In this document: one piece after another, positions 47,413 through 59,811 of the stretch
Layout of the letters: every line of letters begins with the position of its first letter
Position numbering within the stretch: position 1 is the stretch's first letter
Assembly (NCBI RefSeq): GCF_000512585.2
Contig: NC_089247.1
Coordinates: 1,178,001 to 1,242,000 of the forward strand
DNA: 64,000 nucleotides
Direction: 5' to 3'
DNA from: Kwoniella bestiolae CBS 10118
Lineage: Eukaryota > Basidiomycota > Tremellomycetes > Tremellales > Cryptococcaceae
Program-made: the position numbers and the translations under genes
The notes under the pieces: generated by a model
The model's database searches: none
What the model was told of the DNA's origin: nothing
What the model saw: only the letters and a program-made list of their open reading frames with translations

Positions 47413-50270
47413 CTATCTATACCTCCCACCCACCCCCGCACCAGCAACATCAACACCCCCTCCCAGTCCCACCTGACTATCCCTAGACGCCACAAGACTC
47501 TGGATATTCTTCTGTAATTCCACCCACTCATTATCCCTCGGTTGAATCAATTTCTCAGATATATCATATATGTATAAATTACCGTTGGACGAACCCAACC
47601 CCACTTTCCTGGATGATGGGGATTTATCGAATGACAGTTTGTTGAGTGCTTCGGAAGATACTTTCGTAGATACTATTGGAACCTATGAATTGCAGATCAT
47701 CAATCAGCTATTCATTCTCCCTCACCCCTGACCACTTTCAAGGATATTGGTCGAGATGATTTGAATATGTCAGGTTCTAAACCCACCTCCACATCCTGGT
47801 TCAAATTCCACAAATCAAACTTCCCATTCCCATCGACCGTACCGAACATCGCCGGATGATTGGGATGCCACTTCACATCAAACACATAATCATCAGCTTC
47901 CTCAAAGGAATGTAATGCCCCTATCCCCACTCCACTATCTCCCTTGAACGTTTTATTTGAGCTCGAGTTGGCATTTGAGGATGAAGAGGAAGCTTTGGTC
48001 CTCCATAATTTGACAGTCCAATCGACCGAAGAAGATAGGAACAGATCTGAAAAATCGATCGCGCCAGTACTGGGATGGAAATCTATTCCTGTTATCGGTG
48101 CGGCATGTCCACGATAGACATCATCGGTGTTTAATCCTGCCTTTGAGGATGCTCGATCATATCGGTTCGCTTGGTAGATTGATCCTTCCTCTGTACCAAC
48201 CCAGAATGTCGAGGTTTCGTTATCTGGGAAGTCGAGACATGTTATGGATACTTCGTCGGTTTTATTATGTGATGGGACGGTGAGTGGGAGTGTTTCCTAC
48301 AAGTGTTTGACGATTATGCGTAATGACCCTAGTCTTGACGGAGACATTCACTCACCTGAGGCTGAGCCAACATATCGCTCAACCAACTACACACCAACCC
48401 ATCGGTACTTGTCGATATCAGGTTATTGGCATTTTGAGTACCGACCATCTTCATCCCGTATATCGGATATGTATGACCATTAGAAGATAAAGGTGTTTTC
48501 AGTACAGGTAGATGCTTGGCTCTTGTATCCCATAGGAGCACTTGACCAGAGTATGAACCACCGAATATAAGAGTAGGATGATATGGTGAGAAAGTGACAG
48601 AGAGGACATCGGACTAAATTACGAAATGTCAGCTTTACCCTACCTGAACCTGAGGTGCGAGATCGTCTGAGCACACTGACAGGAGAATGGAATACAAATT
48701 CTGGTCGTTCTAGTAAATGCAGATTCCATACTGCCACTATACCATCAGGATCATTGACGGCAGTTGGGTTTTTGTTATACGATGCCGCGACCAGTTCTGG
48801 AAACTATGCAAGCAGACACAAAGAAAACGAAGTCGGCTTGAGAGTTGTATGATTTCGAAGGCGCCAGCGAGCTTACTTTAGGCGACCAATCCAAATCCGT
48901 CACTGATCTACCTTTCGTCCATCGTTCGTCTGAGAATGCACAGAATAACTTCACTTTTTGTCCTTCCGACTCGTCACTATGTGTTATGATGAGTTACTCT
49001 GTGTTCTGCGAAATTCGCGGACCCGGACACTCACAAAGCACCATCTATACCGATCGTGTAATCCCTAATATAATCATATCCATCACTCAAAGCTCTCTGC
49101 ACTATCTTCGTAGACTCCTCTATGAAAGCGCTAAAATCCGGTGCAGCAAATATAGCCTGCCTCTGTTCGTCAGATAGGGCTATACCACAGATGCCAGCGA
49201 TCAACATACACCACTCGGTCTGGGTGAGTCTGATGAAAGTGTATGGACTAACCATTGACTTTCATCTCTTCTCCCTTCTCTTTCAATTCTTTCAATTCCT
49301 TCTCTAAAGCTTTCCTCTCTTCTTCCAACTCCTCTAATATCCTCTTTCTCATCTCCTCCTCCGTCTCTCTACCACTCTCTCCATCCGCTCTCCTCCGTCT
49401 CCGTCGGGTCACGCCGTGCTCATCTTCTGACTCTGCGTCTGATTCTAGGTCGGACGTTGAGGTAGATATCGTGACGGATGTTTGGATGGCTTTGGAGTAT
49501 GTCACTGGTTTCACCACCTATACATGACGAACATTCAACGTGTCAGCCCACCTCTAAGCACAAAGTATGTAAAATGGAATGATCGTTAAGAGGTCGGGTC
49601 TTACTCACCTTCGATGGTAGTTCATACAACTCCTGCTGCATATCCACCAAATCTACAGAAACAGCTTGAAAAGGTGAACCCATTATATCCCTGATGAAAA
49701 GATTGTAAGCTTTCTCGCGATAACAGTGTTGCTCACTTATGTCTCAGCTCACCTGTCGACCATCACTTGACCTGGTGTTACAGCCCCCGTTACACTGCCC
49801 AGCCCCATCCCACTAGCTCTACCTATACTTCCCTCATTACTCAATCTACTGGCTCTTCCCCCAGGTGTACCAGGTAGACTCTCTTCGGGATTCGCTCTCG
49901 TCACTCTGCCAATGGGGCTAGTATGAGAAGAAGTCGATACGTAGGATGATTGTCGTCCTGCTGCTATTGGTGTGGATGGTCTTGCGAGTAGGGAGTCGAC
50001 TAGGTCGTTTACGTCTTTCCGGGAGGACGTCAGGGGCTATGTTGATTACTCTTGTTAGTAAGACACTGACTGTGTTCGGTCGAGTTATTTATCTTCTAGG
50101 AGAGAGTCTATTGTCCATATGAGCTTATCAAGAGATACACCCAAACCCACCTCGACAGTCCCCGACGAACCAGCCTGAGCCAACTGAGCTTTCCTCTCTT
50201 CCCTTGCTCTCCTCAGTTCAGCTACTCTGGCTCGTTTCTCTTCGAGCTCTCTCTTCATGCGCTCTGACAT
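47413..50270 (-). CDS. Cytoplasmic dynein intermediate chain (WD-repeat)
   Basis: Subunit of cytoplasmic dynein 1 that links heavy chains to light chains and dynactin. The start at 50270 gives MSERMKRELEEKRARVAELR, the single alpha-helix that binds dynactin p150 and Nudel in the family. An intron after GSSGTVE leads to PLTSSRKDVNDLVDSLLARP. A Ser-rich linker follows, then a Glu/Lys/Arg coiled-coil (ETEEEMRKRILEELEEERKA). Seven WD-type repeats include TDLDWSPKFPELVAASYNKN, VAVWNLHLLERPEFVFHSP, VTFSPYHPTLIFGGSYSGQV, LLWDTRAKHLPVL, ISTSTDGLVCSWLSD, DWTVKLWRTK, VFDVKWHPNHPAMFGTVDGN and KFDLWNLNQD. Ends with a Gly-rich tail. About ten introns. The WD block matches DYNC1I rather than axonemal chains. 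Confidence 0.94.
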
Positions 50271-51400
50271 GGTGGATTGTGCTTCCTTGCTGCCAGGTAG
50301 GGTCAATGTATGTCGTGTGAGTTTGAAAGAGCAGTCACGATATCAATTGCTACCAATCTCTTGTGCTGTAAGTATGTACAGTAGGTATTCATGAACAAAT
50401 ATCGAAATATCGAATGTTGAATATCAACGACAGGCGGGAAACGCGTCCGAGCTCAGAGCCCTCTCACGTGGTTGGGAGAACGGTGTCACGTGATATAACA
50501 TGTAGCTTATAGTTGCCAAGGTAGATCTTTTCAAGATGCATTACAATTCTTCATCAGTCTGTAACAGATCTGCATAAACTTGATATCAACAGAGAAGCAA
50601 GTCCCACTCAAGAAAATGTCGGAACTCATATACCTAAATATGGGGTTGGTCATGCTGACTACGAGGGATGATATTGGGTTACTACTACACTACCTTCGGA
50701 CTCGGTTCTCCGCATGCATGGGCGGGAGCACCTTACGTAAACTCTTGGCACAGCATCTTACGTTGGTCCAGTATAATAATATCAAGATAAAACCGCGTAA
50801 CATAAGGAGTACTCTGCTCATCTCGGGTTGGATTTGATTTGATTTGATTTTTCAGCATTTCTCATACATAGACATCAGAGGTGTCATGATGAGCTGTATC
50901 AATGGATCCAATGGTATCGAGGCGTGCATGATGGTCTGCGATGCATGTTAAGCGTGATCATGAAAATAGTCCAGACTGTGGTGCCACGACTGATTTTTGG
51001 GTGAACTGTGAACCGGATGAATTGATGCGAGTGTAGAGTGTCCATCGGTTCAGACCTTGTGTTACAACTATCACTCTTATTCCGCATTGACCATATATAC
51101 TCTTGGACCATCTATATAGCCAAACAAATTTATCATCAACATACAGCTCCACCACTTGATCATTTGTATAGCATATACAGCATATACAGCCCAGAACATC
51201 TTGGATCATCTTGCTCACTGTCACCTAACAGACCAACCTGCATGACCCACGTTCAACCCTCCCTACAACCTTCACAGCCGTACGAGCACAGGTGAATGGG
51301 ATCGTGTTTGTGTTTGTGAAGCGGTGACTTCTAGTTTTCAAGGTGAGCAAAACCAGACAGACACTCCAACACTTCACACTAACACGCATAGATAGTCACC
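50271..51400. promoter_or_regulatory. 1.1-kb divergent upstream region, dynein chain / DYRK kinase
   Basis: Long gap between divergent starts. CACGTG occurs twice on the dynein side, at 50465-50470 and 50487-50492 (the second as TCACGTGA). A GATTT pentamer repeat is at about 50828-50850. From about 51110 the sequence becomes CA/CT-rich like other 5' UTRs here, so the kinase mRNA may have a long leader. No gene is supported. Confidence 0.5.
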
Positions 51401-54400
51401 ATGAGCTCTCAACCTCCCGACCCAGGTCCGTCCTCACCACGTTATAGGCAGGCTTCACAAGGCGGACAAGGATATTCAGATTTCAGTCTACGGCCTGCCT
51501 ATACATCATGGACCACTCAACAAAACTCATCCCCTTACAACTCTTACTCCGCCATGCCTCCGTCACTCTCTCCAGCTCATACGCTGCAGAATCCTCCTTC
51601 TAGAGAACGTCTGACCAGCTCAACATCAAACTCTTCTCTCACCTCTACGCTCCGGGGGAGAAGAGCACCTGCGCCTGCAGCGTTGGATCTGAGTCCAAGG
51701 AGAGGAGATGATAGGTATGCTGGACTAGGGATGGGACATGGACCTTCAGCTGAAAGTCGGAGAGTCGTCACTGAACCTGTGAGTCTGACCAACCTGGAAT
51801 TATAGCTAATTCCGCAGGTCCGCCGAACATCCCGACCGCTTCCTCATCCTCCAACCCAAACTCCTCTTGCTCCTTCTGCCTACACAACCCCCATCATCCC
51901 TCAAGCTCCTGCATCAAGACAGTCAACGTTGACAGTAGATGATAATGATGCCCGCATCTCGTGAGTTCTTCAAATGGTAAACAAAGCTAATGAAATAGGA
52001 TCGACTCGTACTATCTCAAGCCCTCTTCACCCCTTGCAACAGCAAGTCCCGAACAACCTGATCCCTCCAACATCGACCGTAAAGCACTCATCGGCGTAGG
52101 GGAACTCGCTACTCCTCGTTGGGGAGCTTCAACCCAGCACCAACACCTTCGTACGCCCAGTATGCCCTTCAACTTGGGTAGTACACCACCACCACCTCAA
52201 CCTACAGTGGATACGTGGATGCAAGGTCAGGAAGGTGTAGGATTAGGATTTGATGACAACGGGAAAGCCAGACCTCATTCCATGTCACAAACCCAGACTC
52301 CACCTCGGCTACCTAGCAAATCACCAGCAAGAGATAGGTCCAAAGAATCAGCTACTGCACCTCCCTCGACCAAGAAAGAAGATCCAATGTTCTCTCTCAA
52401 TACTTTGTCCGACTTCAGCTTCGACACCTCGATGGAAGCAGCTCTGGCAGCTTCATTGTCTATGCCTGAAAGTAAACCTTCTGCTACTGCCGTACCGGAA
52501 CCAGTCCACGCCATGGTACCGGAATCACCAGTTCGAAGTGTCTACCAGATGCCAATCCCAGATTCACCCCTTTCACCGAATAGCGCCAGAGCTAGAATAT
52601 ACGCCAGAAGACAAGAAAGAGAACGTGCAGCTGCTATCGCTGCAGCGAATGCCACAACTTCTAGTGGCTATCCATCGCAACCACCTACTTCGGCTGATTC
52701 TCAGACTTTCGGTAATCGTGCAAACTTGCCTCAACCACCTACATCGGCCGATTCTCAGACGTTCGCTCATCGGACCTCGAGGGATAGCAGAAAGACTCCA
52801 CCCAACCAGACTAGACACAGCTCTCATGATATTCTCAAACAATTCGCACCTAAAGATTTCTCACATCTACCCCCAAGTCCTTCTTCCGCCTCGATCAACC
52901 AAATTCTCAAAGGCTCAGGTTCAGTCAATAACTTCGGTTCATCCAGTACACCCCCTTCCAGCGCTTCGGGCACTACTTCGTACTTTGGGCAGAAATCAAT
53001 TCAGAGGTCTGACTCTCAACGATTACGATCTGCAACATCAAACCCCAAGATGGATGCCCATACTGCAGAGGCGATGAGAAAGTTGGACGGTATTTCCACT
53101 ACCCCTGGAAAATCGAAACCTAAAGTGAAAACTCCGGTAGCTTCAAGACCTGGTACGCCACCTAGCAGTAAACACAAGAAGATGCCTTCGAGACTTAGTA
53201 ATGGAAGTTTGAAGGATTCTGAATCTCCATTAAACAACTGGATTGATATTGGGGAGGAACTACCGGCAGTCCCTATACCGAGAGCAAAACCTGCCAAGCG
53301 AGAATCATCATCTTCAGCTAGCTTTATCGGTACGCCAACGTCCCGGGATTCGCATTCACTTCCTACGACTTCGACCACACCTTCCTTAAGCGATGTCCCA
53401 CCTACCAAAGCTAGACGTGCAAGTGGTGGAAGCGATGTGTCGACACCTAGTATCACAGTGGGCGAGTCATCGGATCAAGATCGTGATATCTCTGTCCCAC
53501 CTGTACCGCCCTTACCCAAGAGCTATATCTCGATGCGACAGGGTATGAACAATGTTGCCAGTTTTGTGCCGATGAGAGAAGAACCTTCTACCTCACCACT
53601 TCTCTCTCCTCCAGCCCAACAACAGCCTCCTACCTATTCTCCCCCTGAAGTTACGACTTCGCCGGTGTTACCCCCTCCCAAGATGAATAAGAAATGGTCT
53701 TTCTCCTCGGCTCTCAACCTTAAAGCAAGCTCATCACCCGCAGTATCCAATGAAGATCTCCCTAGAAGCCCCCAAACTCCTTGGTCAGAAATCCATCAAA
53801 GTGAATTACCTTCTCCTGGTTTGCATAGACTTGAATCGGACGAAGCGCAGTACTTGGCAACCACCAAACCTGCTTCTAAACGGCTCACACCGTCATCAAT
53901 CCCCTTCTTCCGGCGCACTTCCTCAACTTCTACCCATTCCAAAATCACACCACCCGAAACACCCAAACAAGCGGAAATCAAGCCTGCACCTGGATCGCAA
54001 TCGAGGAAATCTGTGCTCGGTATGCACTTACCATCGATGCTTAGGGGAAGTACGTCCAAGCGAGGTATTTCACAGCAGTTCCCCGCTCCTGCTAAAGTGG
54101 AAGTCAAACCTGAACAGCCGCAAGCCCAGAGTACTGGATGGACAGGTAGGCGTAGAGGCAAGGTGAGTTAAACATGTGAATGTAATTGAGCTGACCTTCA
54201 GACTTTATCGATTTCTGGAGACTCTGCGAAACCTTTCGTACCCGCTGAGCTACTCAAGCACAAGTCTTCAGTTGAAAGCTCGTTAGATAGTCGATCATCA
54301 GCAGCATCCAATCGAAGCGAATCTACAATCAATGGTCAACAAGATAGAAGGCTACCAGCCATCGTCGGATCACCTGCGCGACCTGCAGATATGCGACCTT

Positions 54401-56862
54401 CTGATTCTTCTCGAAATCTACCTTCCATCACTCCCACGAAGATACCTCGAATCGCCAATCGTCCCGGTGTAGGATCTCCTTCTACTTCCATGCCTCCTCC
54501 CGCTATGCCTTCCTTGCGAGGCAAAACTGTCAGCTCGAGTATGGCAGATCTCAGCCGTCCTCCAATTAGCGAATTTGGTGTAGTTGAAGGGATGACTACT
54601 CCTAGACAAACTACCTCTAGCGCGCATAGAGCTCATCTGTTAGCACCGATGTCTGCTAGACAGGAACCCAGAAGAACCACTTCCCACAACCGACCTTCCG
54701 ACCCACCCATCAGAAGGGATATTGTGCCTCCGTCAAGAAGACAGCTGCCTCAACCTCCTCCACCCACTTCTTCTGTGACTGCTGCTACAGTCTCTTCGAG
54801 TGCTAAACGTACTTCCCGAGAATTCAGGATCACCCGTCGAGACTCAAAGGATACCCTTCAAAGCCAGAGTGGCGGTTCCTCTGGTCGAACATCACCTATC
54901 AAACCTTCCAAATCGCTTCATTCGAAATTATCGATACCCAGCACATCAAGAATGTCTTCGTCTTCGTCAGTCGGTGCTCCTGGTACGAGTTTCCGAAAGA
55001 CTTCGTTGGTTGCTGAATCACCCACGATGAGTCCGGTAGATGATGAAGAGTCGTTAGCAGATGCAGAGATGGCTGCGTACATCAAGCGACGTAAACAACG
55101 CGCAGCAGCAGGGAAGAAGGACGATCTATCGGATGTCAACGAGTTCCCTGAAGATACCTTGGCGGCTGAACCGATGTCCCAACGAGCTTTCATCACTCGG
55201 TTCCTACATGATATGAGCGATTTCGAGAGGAAGGAAGTATTAGATTTCGACAAGATATACTACACACCTTTACCCAAGAAGATCACTAGACCTCCCGCGC
55301 CCGGTGGGACGATCTATAACCATGGGTATGATGATGAGCGTGGCGATTACCTTGTTGTCGAGGGCGATCATCTATGTTATCGATATGAGGTGGTAGGGAT
55401 ATTGGGTAAAGGGAGTTTCGGACAGGTCGTCCAATGTAGGGATCACAAGACTGGGCAGTCGGTCGCTGTCAAGATTATACGAAACAAGAAACGATTCCAT
55501 GCTCAGGCTCTGGTGGAGGTGAAGATCCTCCAGCAACTGGTGGAATGGGATCCGGAGGATAAACATTATATGGTCCGAATGACGGATAGTTTCTCCTTCA
55601 GAGGTCATCTGTGTATCATCACTGAGCTGCTCAGTATCAATCTCTATGAATTGATCAAAGCGAATCAGTTTGCTGGATTCACGACGGTGTTGATTAGACG
55701 GTTTACGTCTCAGATGTTGGCGTCGTTGCAGTTGATGAGGTCTCATCGGATTGTCCATTGCGATCTGAAACCTGAGGTGAGTCATCCATCCTAAACAAAG
55801 GAATAGTGTGATGCTGATGGGTGACTCTATAGAATATCCTACTCTGTCATCCTGCTAAGAGCGGTATAAAGGTTATCGACTTTGGAAGCAGTTGTCTTGA
55901 AACTGAGAAAGGTATGTCTGCCAAATGACTTGGGAACGTACTAAGCTGACGATTTGTGCAGTCTACACATACATCCAATCTCGGTTCTACCGAAGTCCCG
56001 AAGTTATCTTGGGGATGAATTACGCCATGGCCATTGATATGTGGTCTTTGGGATGTATACTGGCGGAGTTGTATACTGGAGTACCCATCTTCCCTGGGGA
56101 GAACGAACATGAGCAGTTGGCATGTATAATGGAGGTGTTGGGTGTGCCTGATAGGTATTTGGTGGAAAAGGCTTCGAGGAGGAAAATGTTCTTTGGTATG
56201 TCCAATTCACCCCTGCATCCTCTTCTCGTATGAGGCAACCTCAATTACTGATTATATTGATGTATATGTACGACAGACGCAACCGGAGCACCACGACCAT
56301 TCGTCAATGCCAAAGGCCGACGTCGACGACCCGGAACAAAATCCCTCGCATCAGTCTTGAAATGCGATGACGAGCTATTCGTAGATTTCATAGCGAAGTG
56401 CTTGACCTGGGACCCGGATAAACGACTGAAGCCTCAACCAGCTATGAGGCATCCTTGGATCCTGGCCGGTAGGAAGAGGTATATTCCCAGTAGATCAGAG
56501 GAGAAACGACAAAGTACCATTACCAGTACCACTGGTACGAATTTATCTAATGGTTTCACCGGATCGTTATCGATGAAACTCTCTGGTAATAATGGTACGA
56601 GCACGGGTGGATCGAGTTCGAAGTCGAAGTTGTTAATTTCGCCACCTACGCCTCTGATGGCTAGGAATAGTTCAGCGCAGGTGCCGCAATCCCTACCGCG
56701 GGTCGGTGGGGGCGGTGCGACGGCGGGGTCGAGGTCGAGTCATCAGACTAGGAATTCGTTTACTGTGAGTCGCTCTTGGAGTATGACCTTGGGGAGGAGA
56801 GATATACTGATCTTTGGTTGTTGGATGTGGATTAGACTGCATCGAAAATTAGTATTGGGTGA
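51401..56862 (+). CDS. Class II DYRK protein kinase, Pom1-like
   Basis: Dual-specificity Tyr-regulated kinase; in fission yeast the class II member Pom1 marks cell poles and sets division size and position. The start at 51401 gives MSSQPPDPGPSSPRYRQASQ. About 1,200 mostly disordered Ser/Pro/Thr residues precede the kinase and include many Ser-Pro sites. The class II hallmark (NAPA/DH box) precedes the kinase: YDDERGDYLVVEGDHLCYRY. Kinase motifs: GKGSFGQVV (Gly loop), AVKIIRNKK (catalytic Lys), RIVHCDLKPEN (catalytic loop), VIDFGSSC (DFG), activation loop YTYIQSRFYRSPE with the autophosphorylated second Tyr, and LTWDPDKRLKPQPAMRHPW. A last intron leads to the short end TASKISIG. The kinase call is certain; Pom1 orthology is inferred from class and N-terminal size. 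Confidence 0.94.
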
Positions 56863-57339
56863 TGGGATTGGACGAGCAATTAGAGGATGTGAAGGAACGA
56901 AGAGTGGATAGTTGGAGGAATATGTCTATTTTTCATCCCCAAAAATCAAGATCATGTGTTACGATATGAGCTTATTCTGTTTCATGTATTTTTTGTGCAT
57001 ATACAAACGTTAATGACTAATATTCAACACTTCACTTTACACTTGTCAATTGTATATAGGTTTTCAATCTCTTTCTAGGTACTCATGCATATATGACATT
57101 GATGATTTGGAGGGGTTCAGTGGGTATTTGGCTTGATGGCTGATTCGTTGCGTTTGGTGCAAATCTAACAGTTTTGTGGTGCGTCTATGGATTGTTGTCG
57201 GAGAGATGATGTTGCTGCTGCTCATACCTCGAACCAGATGGAAACGATGTCGGGTCTATCAGATACATCTCTACATATATATAGGTGTATACACTATAGC
57301 TACACTACTCTACCGATACAAACCAATTGAAACCAACAC
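56863..57339. other. Intergenic between convergent genes
   Basis: A 477-bp gap between the kinase 3' end and the DUF4112 gene 3' end. AT-rich with T-runs (56940-57060). No gene seen. Confidence 0.4.
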
Positions 57340-58724
57340 CTAATCAAGCGGATCCATCACCGGATCACCTCCAGCTCCAGCTCCAGCTCTCCTCGTCCTC
57401 CTTCTCGTCCCCGTCGTATCTCCCGTAGCACTTGCACTTGCACCAGCTCCAGTGGAATTATCATTCAACGGCCCCTTCTCACCCTCGTCCTTCCCCATCC
57501 TTCTCGTAACTTTCACTCTCCCCGTCAATCTCTCCCGCTCCCTCTCCTCGTCCACCGCGGTTTTGGACGAACTGCCAAACCACGAGGTGGAGAATCGTGA
57601 TGATTTGGGTTTGGGAATGAACTCGTTGCCCTCTGGCATGAGGAGGATGTGGTATCGTCTTTGGGCACGTGCGTCCTCTAGGAGCCACTTTTCGAGGAGG
57701 GCGAGATTACGCAGGTTGGACTTGAAGAGGTTGTCTAGGAAGTCACCTAGGAGGGGGACTAGGCCTACGATCACGTCTAGGAGGACGTTGAGGATCTGTG
57801 TTTGAGGGGGATGTCAGCTTCATGGGAAAGTGGAGAAATATAGTGCGGTTATGATAGTAATTTGGTTGGAATTATGAGGAGTAGTTGAGATGGCATTTTA
57901 GACTCACCATATATCCTAGGATACTACGTGGAACTCCAAAGATGAAACATAACCAGACTTGGTATAATTGTAACACCCCTGATAACAAGTCACCATAGAT
58001 AGGTACGAGCGAGATGATGTCGTCTAGACCTGCCTACTCGATAAGTACAATCAGCTCAGACTTCAATTGAAATCCCGGATGTGTAGCTGATGATGTTACG
58101 ATTACTCACTCGGAATGGTAGACCCAGGTCAGCCAAGACGGGCGCAGCGTCCAGCCAGAACGCTACGGTTCGAATATGGTTGTATAACCTATTTCCATCG
58201 TTTAGACATGAGTCAGCACATCTGATACACCAGAAGTTGACACAGACTGAAAACAGGAAAGAGTGTAATGTGATCAGGGTAATTCTAGAGACTGATTGTT
58301 TCTCCTTTGACCGGAATGGTCAAGTCAGAGTCTAATTAAGTAACATCATTTCGGGTGGATGGTGTGTATGATAACAGCGCCATGTAGAGCGAAGGGGAAG
58401 AAGATGGAGAGTGTAGGTGACGTTGAAGGACAGACAATTATATTGATCTTGTGATGAGATGTACTAACCTCTGAGCATGTTTATCGTTCCTTGGTCCTAA
58501 GAGACCATATCCAGGTGGGATATAGGTGGCTTCGAATGCACCGAACCTCAAGGGTGTCTTCTCTCTTTGAGCTCTATAAGCAGAAGAAAGCGAATATCAA
58601 CATGTTATCCTCCATGATAAGAAAGGACAGCAAAAAAAGAAAAAGAGGCGCACTGACGATCCCTAGCTGCATTTGGTCTATAGGAAGAGAGTATTGGCCA
58701 TATCGAGGATATGATTGATGCCAT
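57340..58724 (-). CDS. DUF4112 family membrane-associated protein
   Basis: Function unknown; DUF4112 proteins occur in bacteria and fungi. The start at 58724 gives MASIISSIWPILSSYRPNAA. Exon joining gives RDPQREKTPLRFGAFEATYI, PPGYGLLGPRNDKHAQR and LYNHIRTVAFWLDAAPVLAD. The DUF4112 core follows: GLDDIISLVPIYGDLLSGVL, QLYQVWLCFIFGVPRSILGY, and LNVLLDVIVGLVPLLGDFLD with NLFKSNLRNLALLEKWL. The repeated (G)LVP-GD pattern is typical. Two or three hydrophobic segments suggest membrane contact. The tail is basic and disordered (RRTRRAGAGAGG), ending PVMDPLD. About 290 residues. The first intron's acceptor (AGAG at about 58572) is the least certain part, chosen because it keeps the frame open. Confidence 0.85.
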
Positions 58725-59455
58725 TGTTGGATGATGTTGAACGGATTGAACCCAATTATGGGGGTGAAAAGAAACAGAAGAAGAGGAAAGAGCAAGTCGA
58801 TTTGATTTGGGGTGTAAAAGGGTGTATACCAGGTGGAGTGACGTAGAGTATAATTTGGTGTGCACTGCGGGTGCGGGGGTTTGGCTTGCGGTTGGCTCAG
58901 GTGGCGATGTGGCAGTATGAAGGGAGATGTGGACGAGGTAAAATGAAAGATGATCAAGTGAATGAGGATGCGAAGGTATGTATGCATGATGGATGGATGA
59001 TATGTTGATATGTTTGGTGTGAGCTGATGTGATCATGCTATGTGCTATGATGTGACAATTTGTATGACCATCATCATCGTCATCATGTGCGCTACATCGA
59101 TGGTCAAACACCAAAGGACCGTGCACATCGCCATCATCATCATCATCATCATCAACATCATGCTCAGTTGCAAAGTCATTACAAACCTATTTGTAATGGT
59201 GGATTAGGTTATAGTTGACTGACGTTGGATCCAGTCAACCAATGTTGTACCAGCTGTACTACCAAGGCGACTGACTTACTTGATTTATTAAAAATATAAC
59301 ATTCATATAACATTCATATCATCTCTCATTTCTCTTTCTCTTTTCGTTCATCTTTTGATTCTCATCACCTTGGTTCTCTTCTCACATCCTTATTCCCATT
59401 GTATCATACTTCTTATCATTCTCATCATACCGTATCCCTCCTACACTCTTCGTCT
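58725..59455. promoter_or_regulatory. Divergent upstream region with CAT repeats
   Basis: A 731-bp gap between divergent starts. A (CAT)n run is at about 59131-59154. A CT/TTC-rich tract runs from 59310 to 59400. No gene is supported. Confidence 0.45.
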
Positions 59456-59777
59456 ATGCCAATCATAGGCAATATCATTCACTTCGTCTACGCTACCACC
59501 CACCACATTCTACTTCTCGGTCCAACGTTCATCACACTATCGCTTCTCATCTCCAACTGTGAAAGCTTACTTCTGATTATACCATTCTTCACCATCGATA
59601 TACTCGTCTTGTATTTCTCAATACGACTCATCATCACCTGTTGCGATACCATGTAAGCCTTGTTTATCCTCGAACTGGCGCATCATGCCAGGAGTAAACC
59701 TGAGCTGACGTGAGATTACTAAACCACACAGAACCGAAATCGAAGAATACCTCTGGCCGCAGATACCATCTCAATAG
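59456..59777 (+). CDS. Small spliced membrane protein, 80 residues
   Basis: Unrecognised. Two exons: 59456-59652 and 59732-59777, split by a 79-nt intron (gtaagc, ctgac, cacag). The product starts MPIIGNIIHFVYATTHHILL and has two long hydrophobic stretches, HILLLGPTFITLSLLIS and LLLIIPFFTIDILVLYFSI. It ends TEIEEYLWPQIPSQ and stops 34 nt before the start codon of the next gene. Either it is an independent small membrane protein or a spliced upstream ORF in the leader of the following gene's mRNA. The splice signals fit the window's pattern, but a protein this small with no recognised relative could be chance. Confidence 0.45.
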
Positions 59778-59811
59778 TCGATCGTTTTCGCTATCAAATA
59801 CCTTCCGCACC

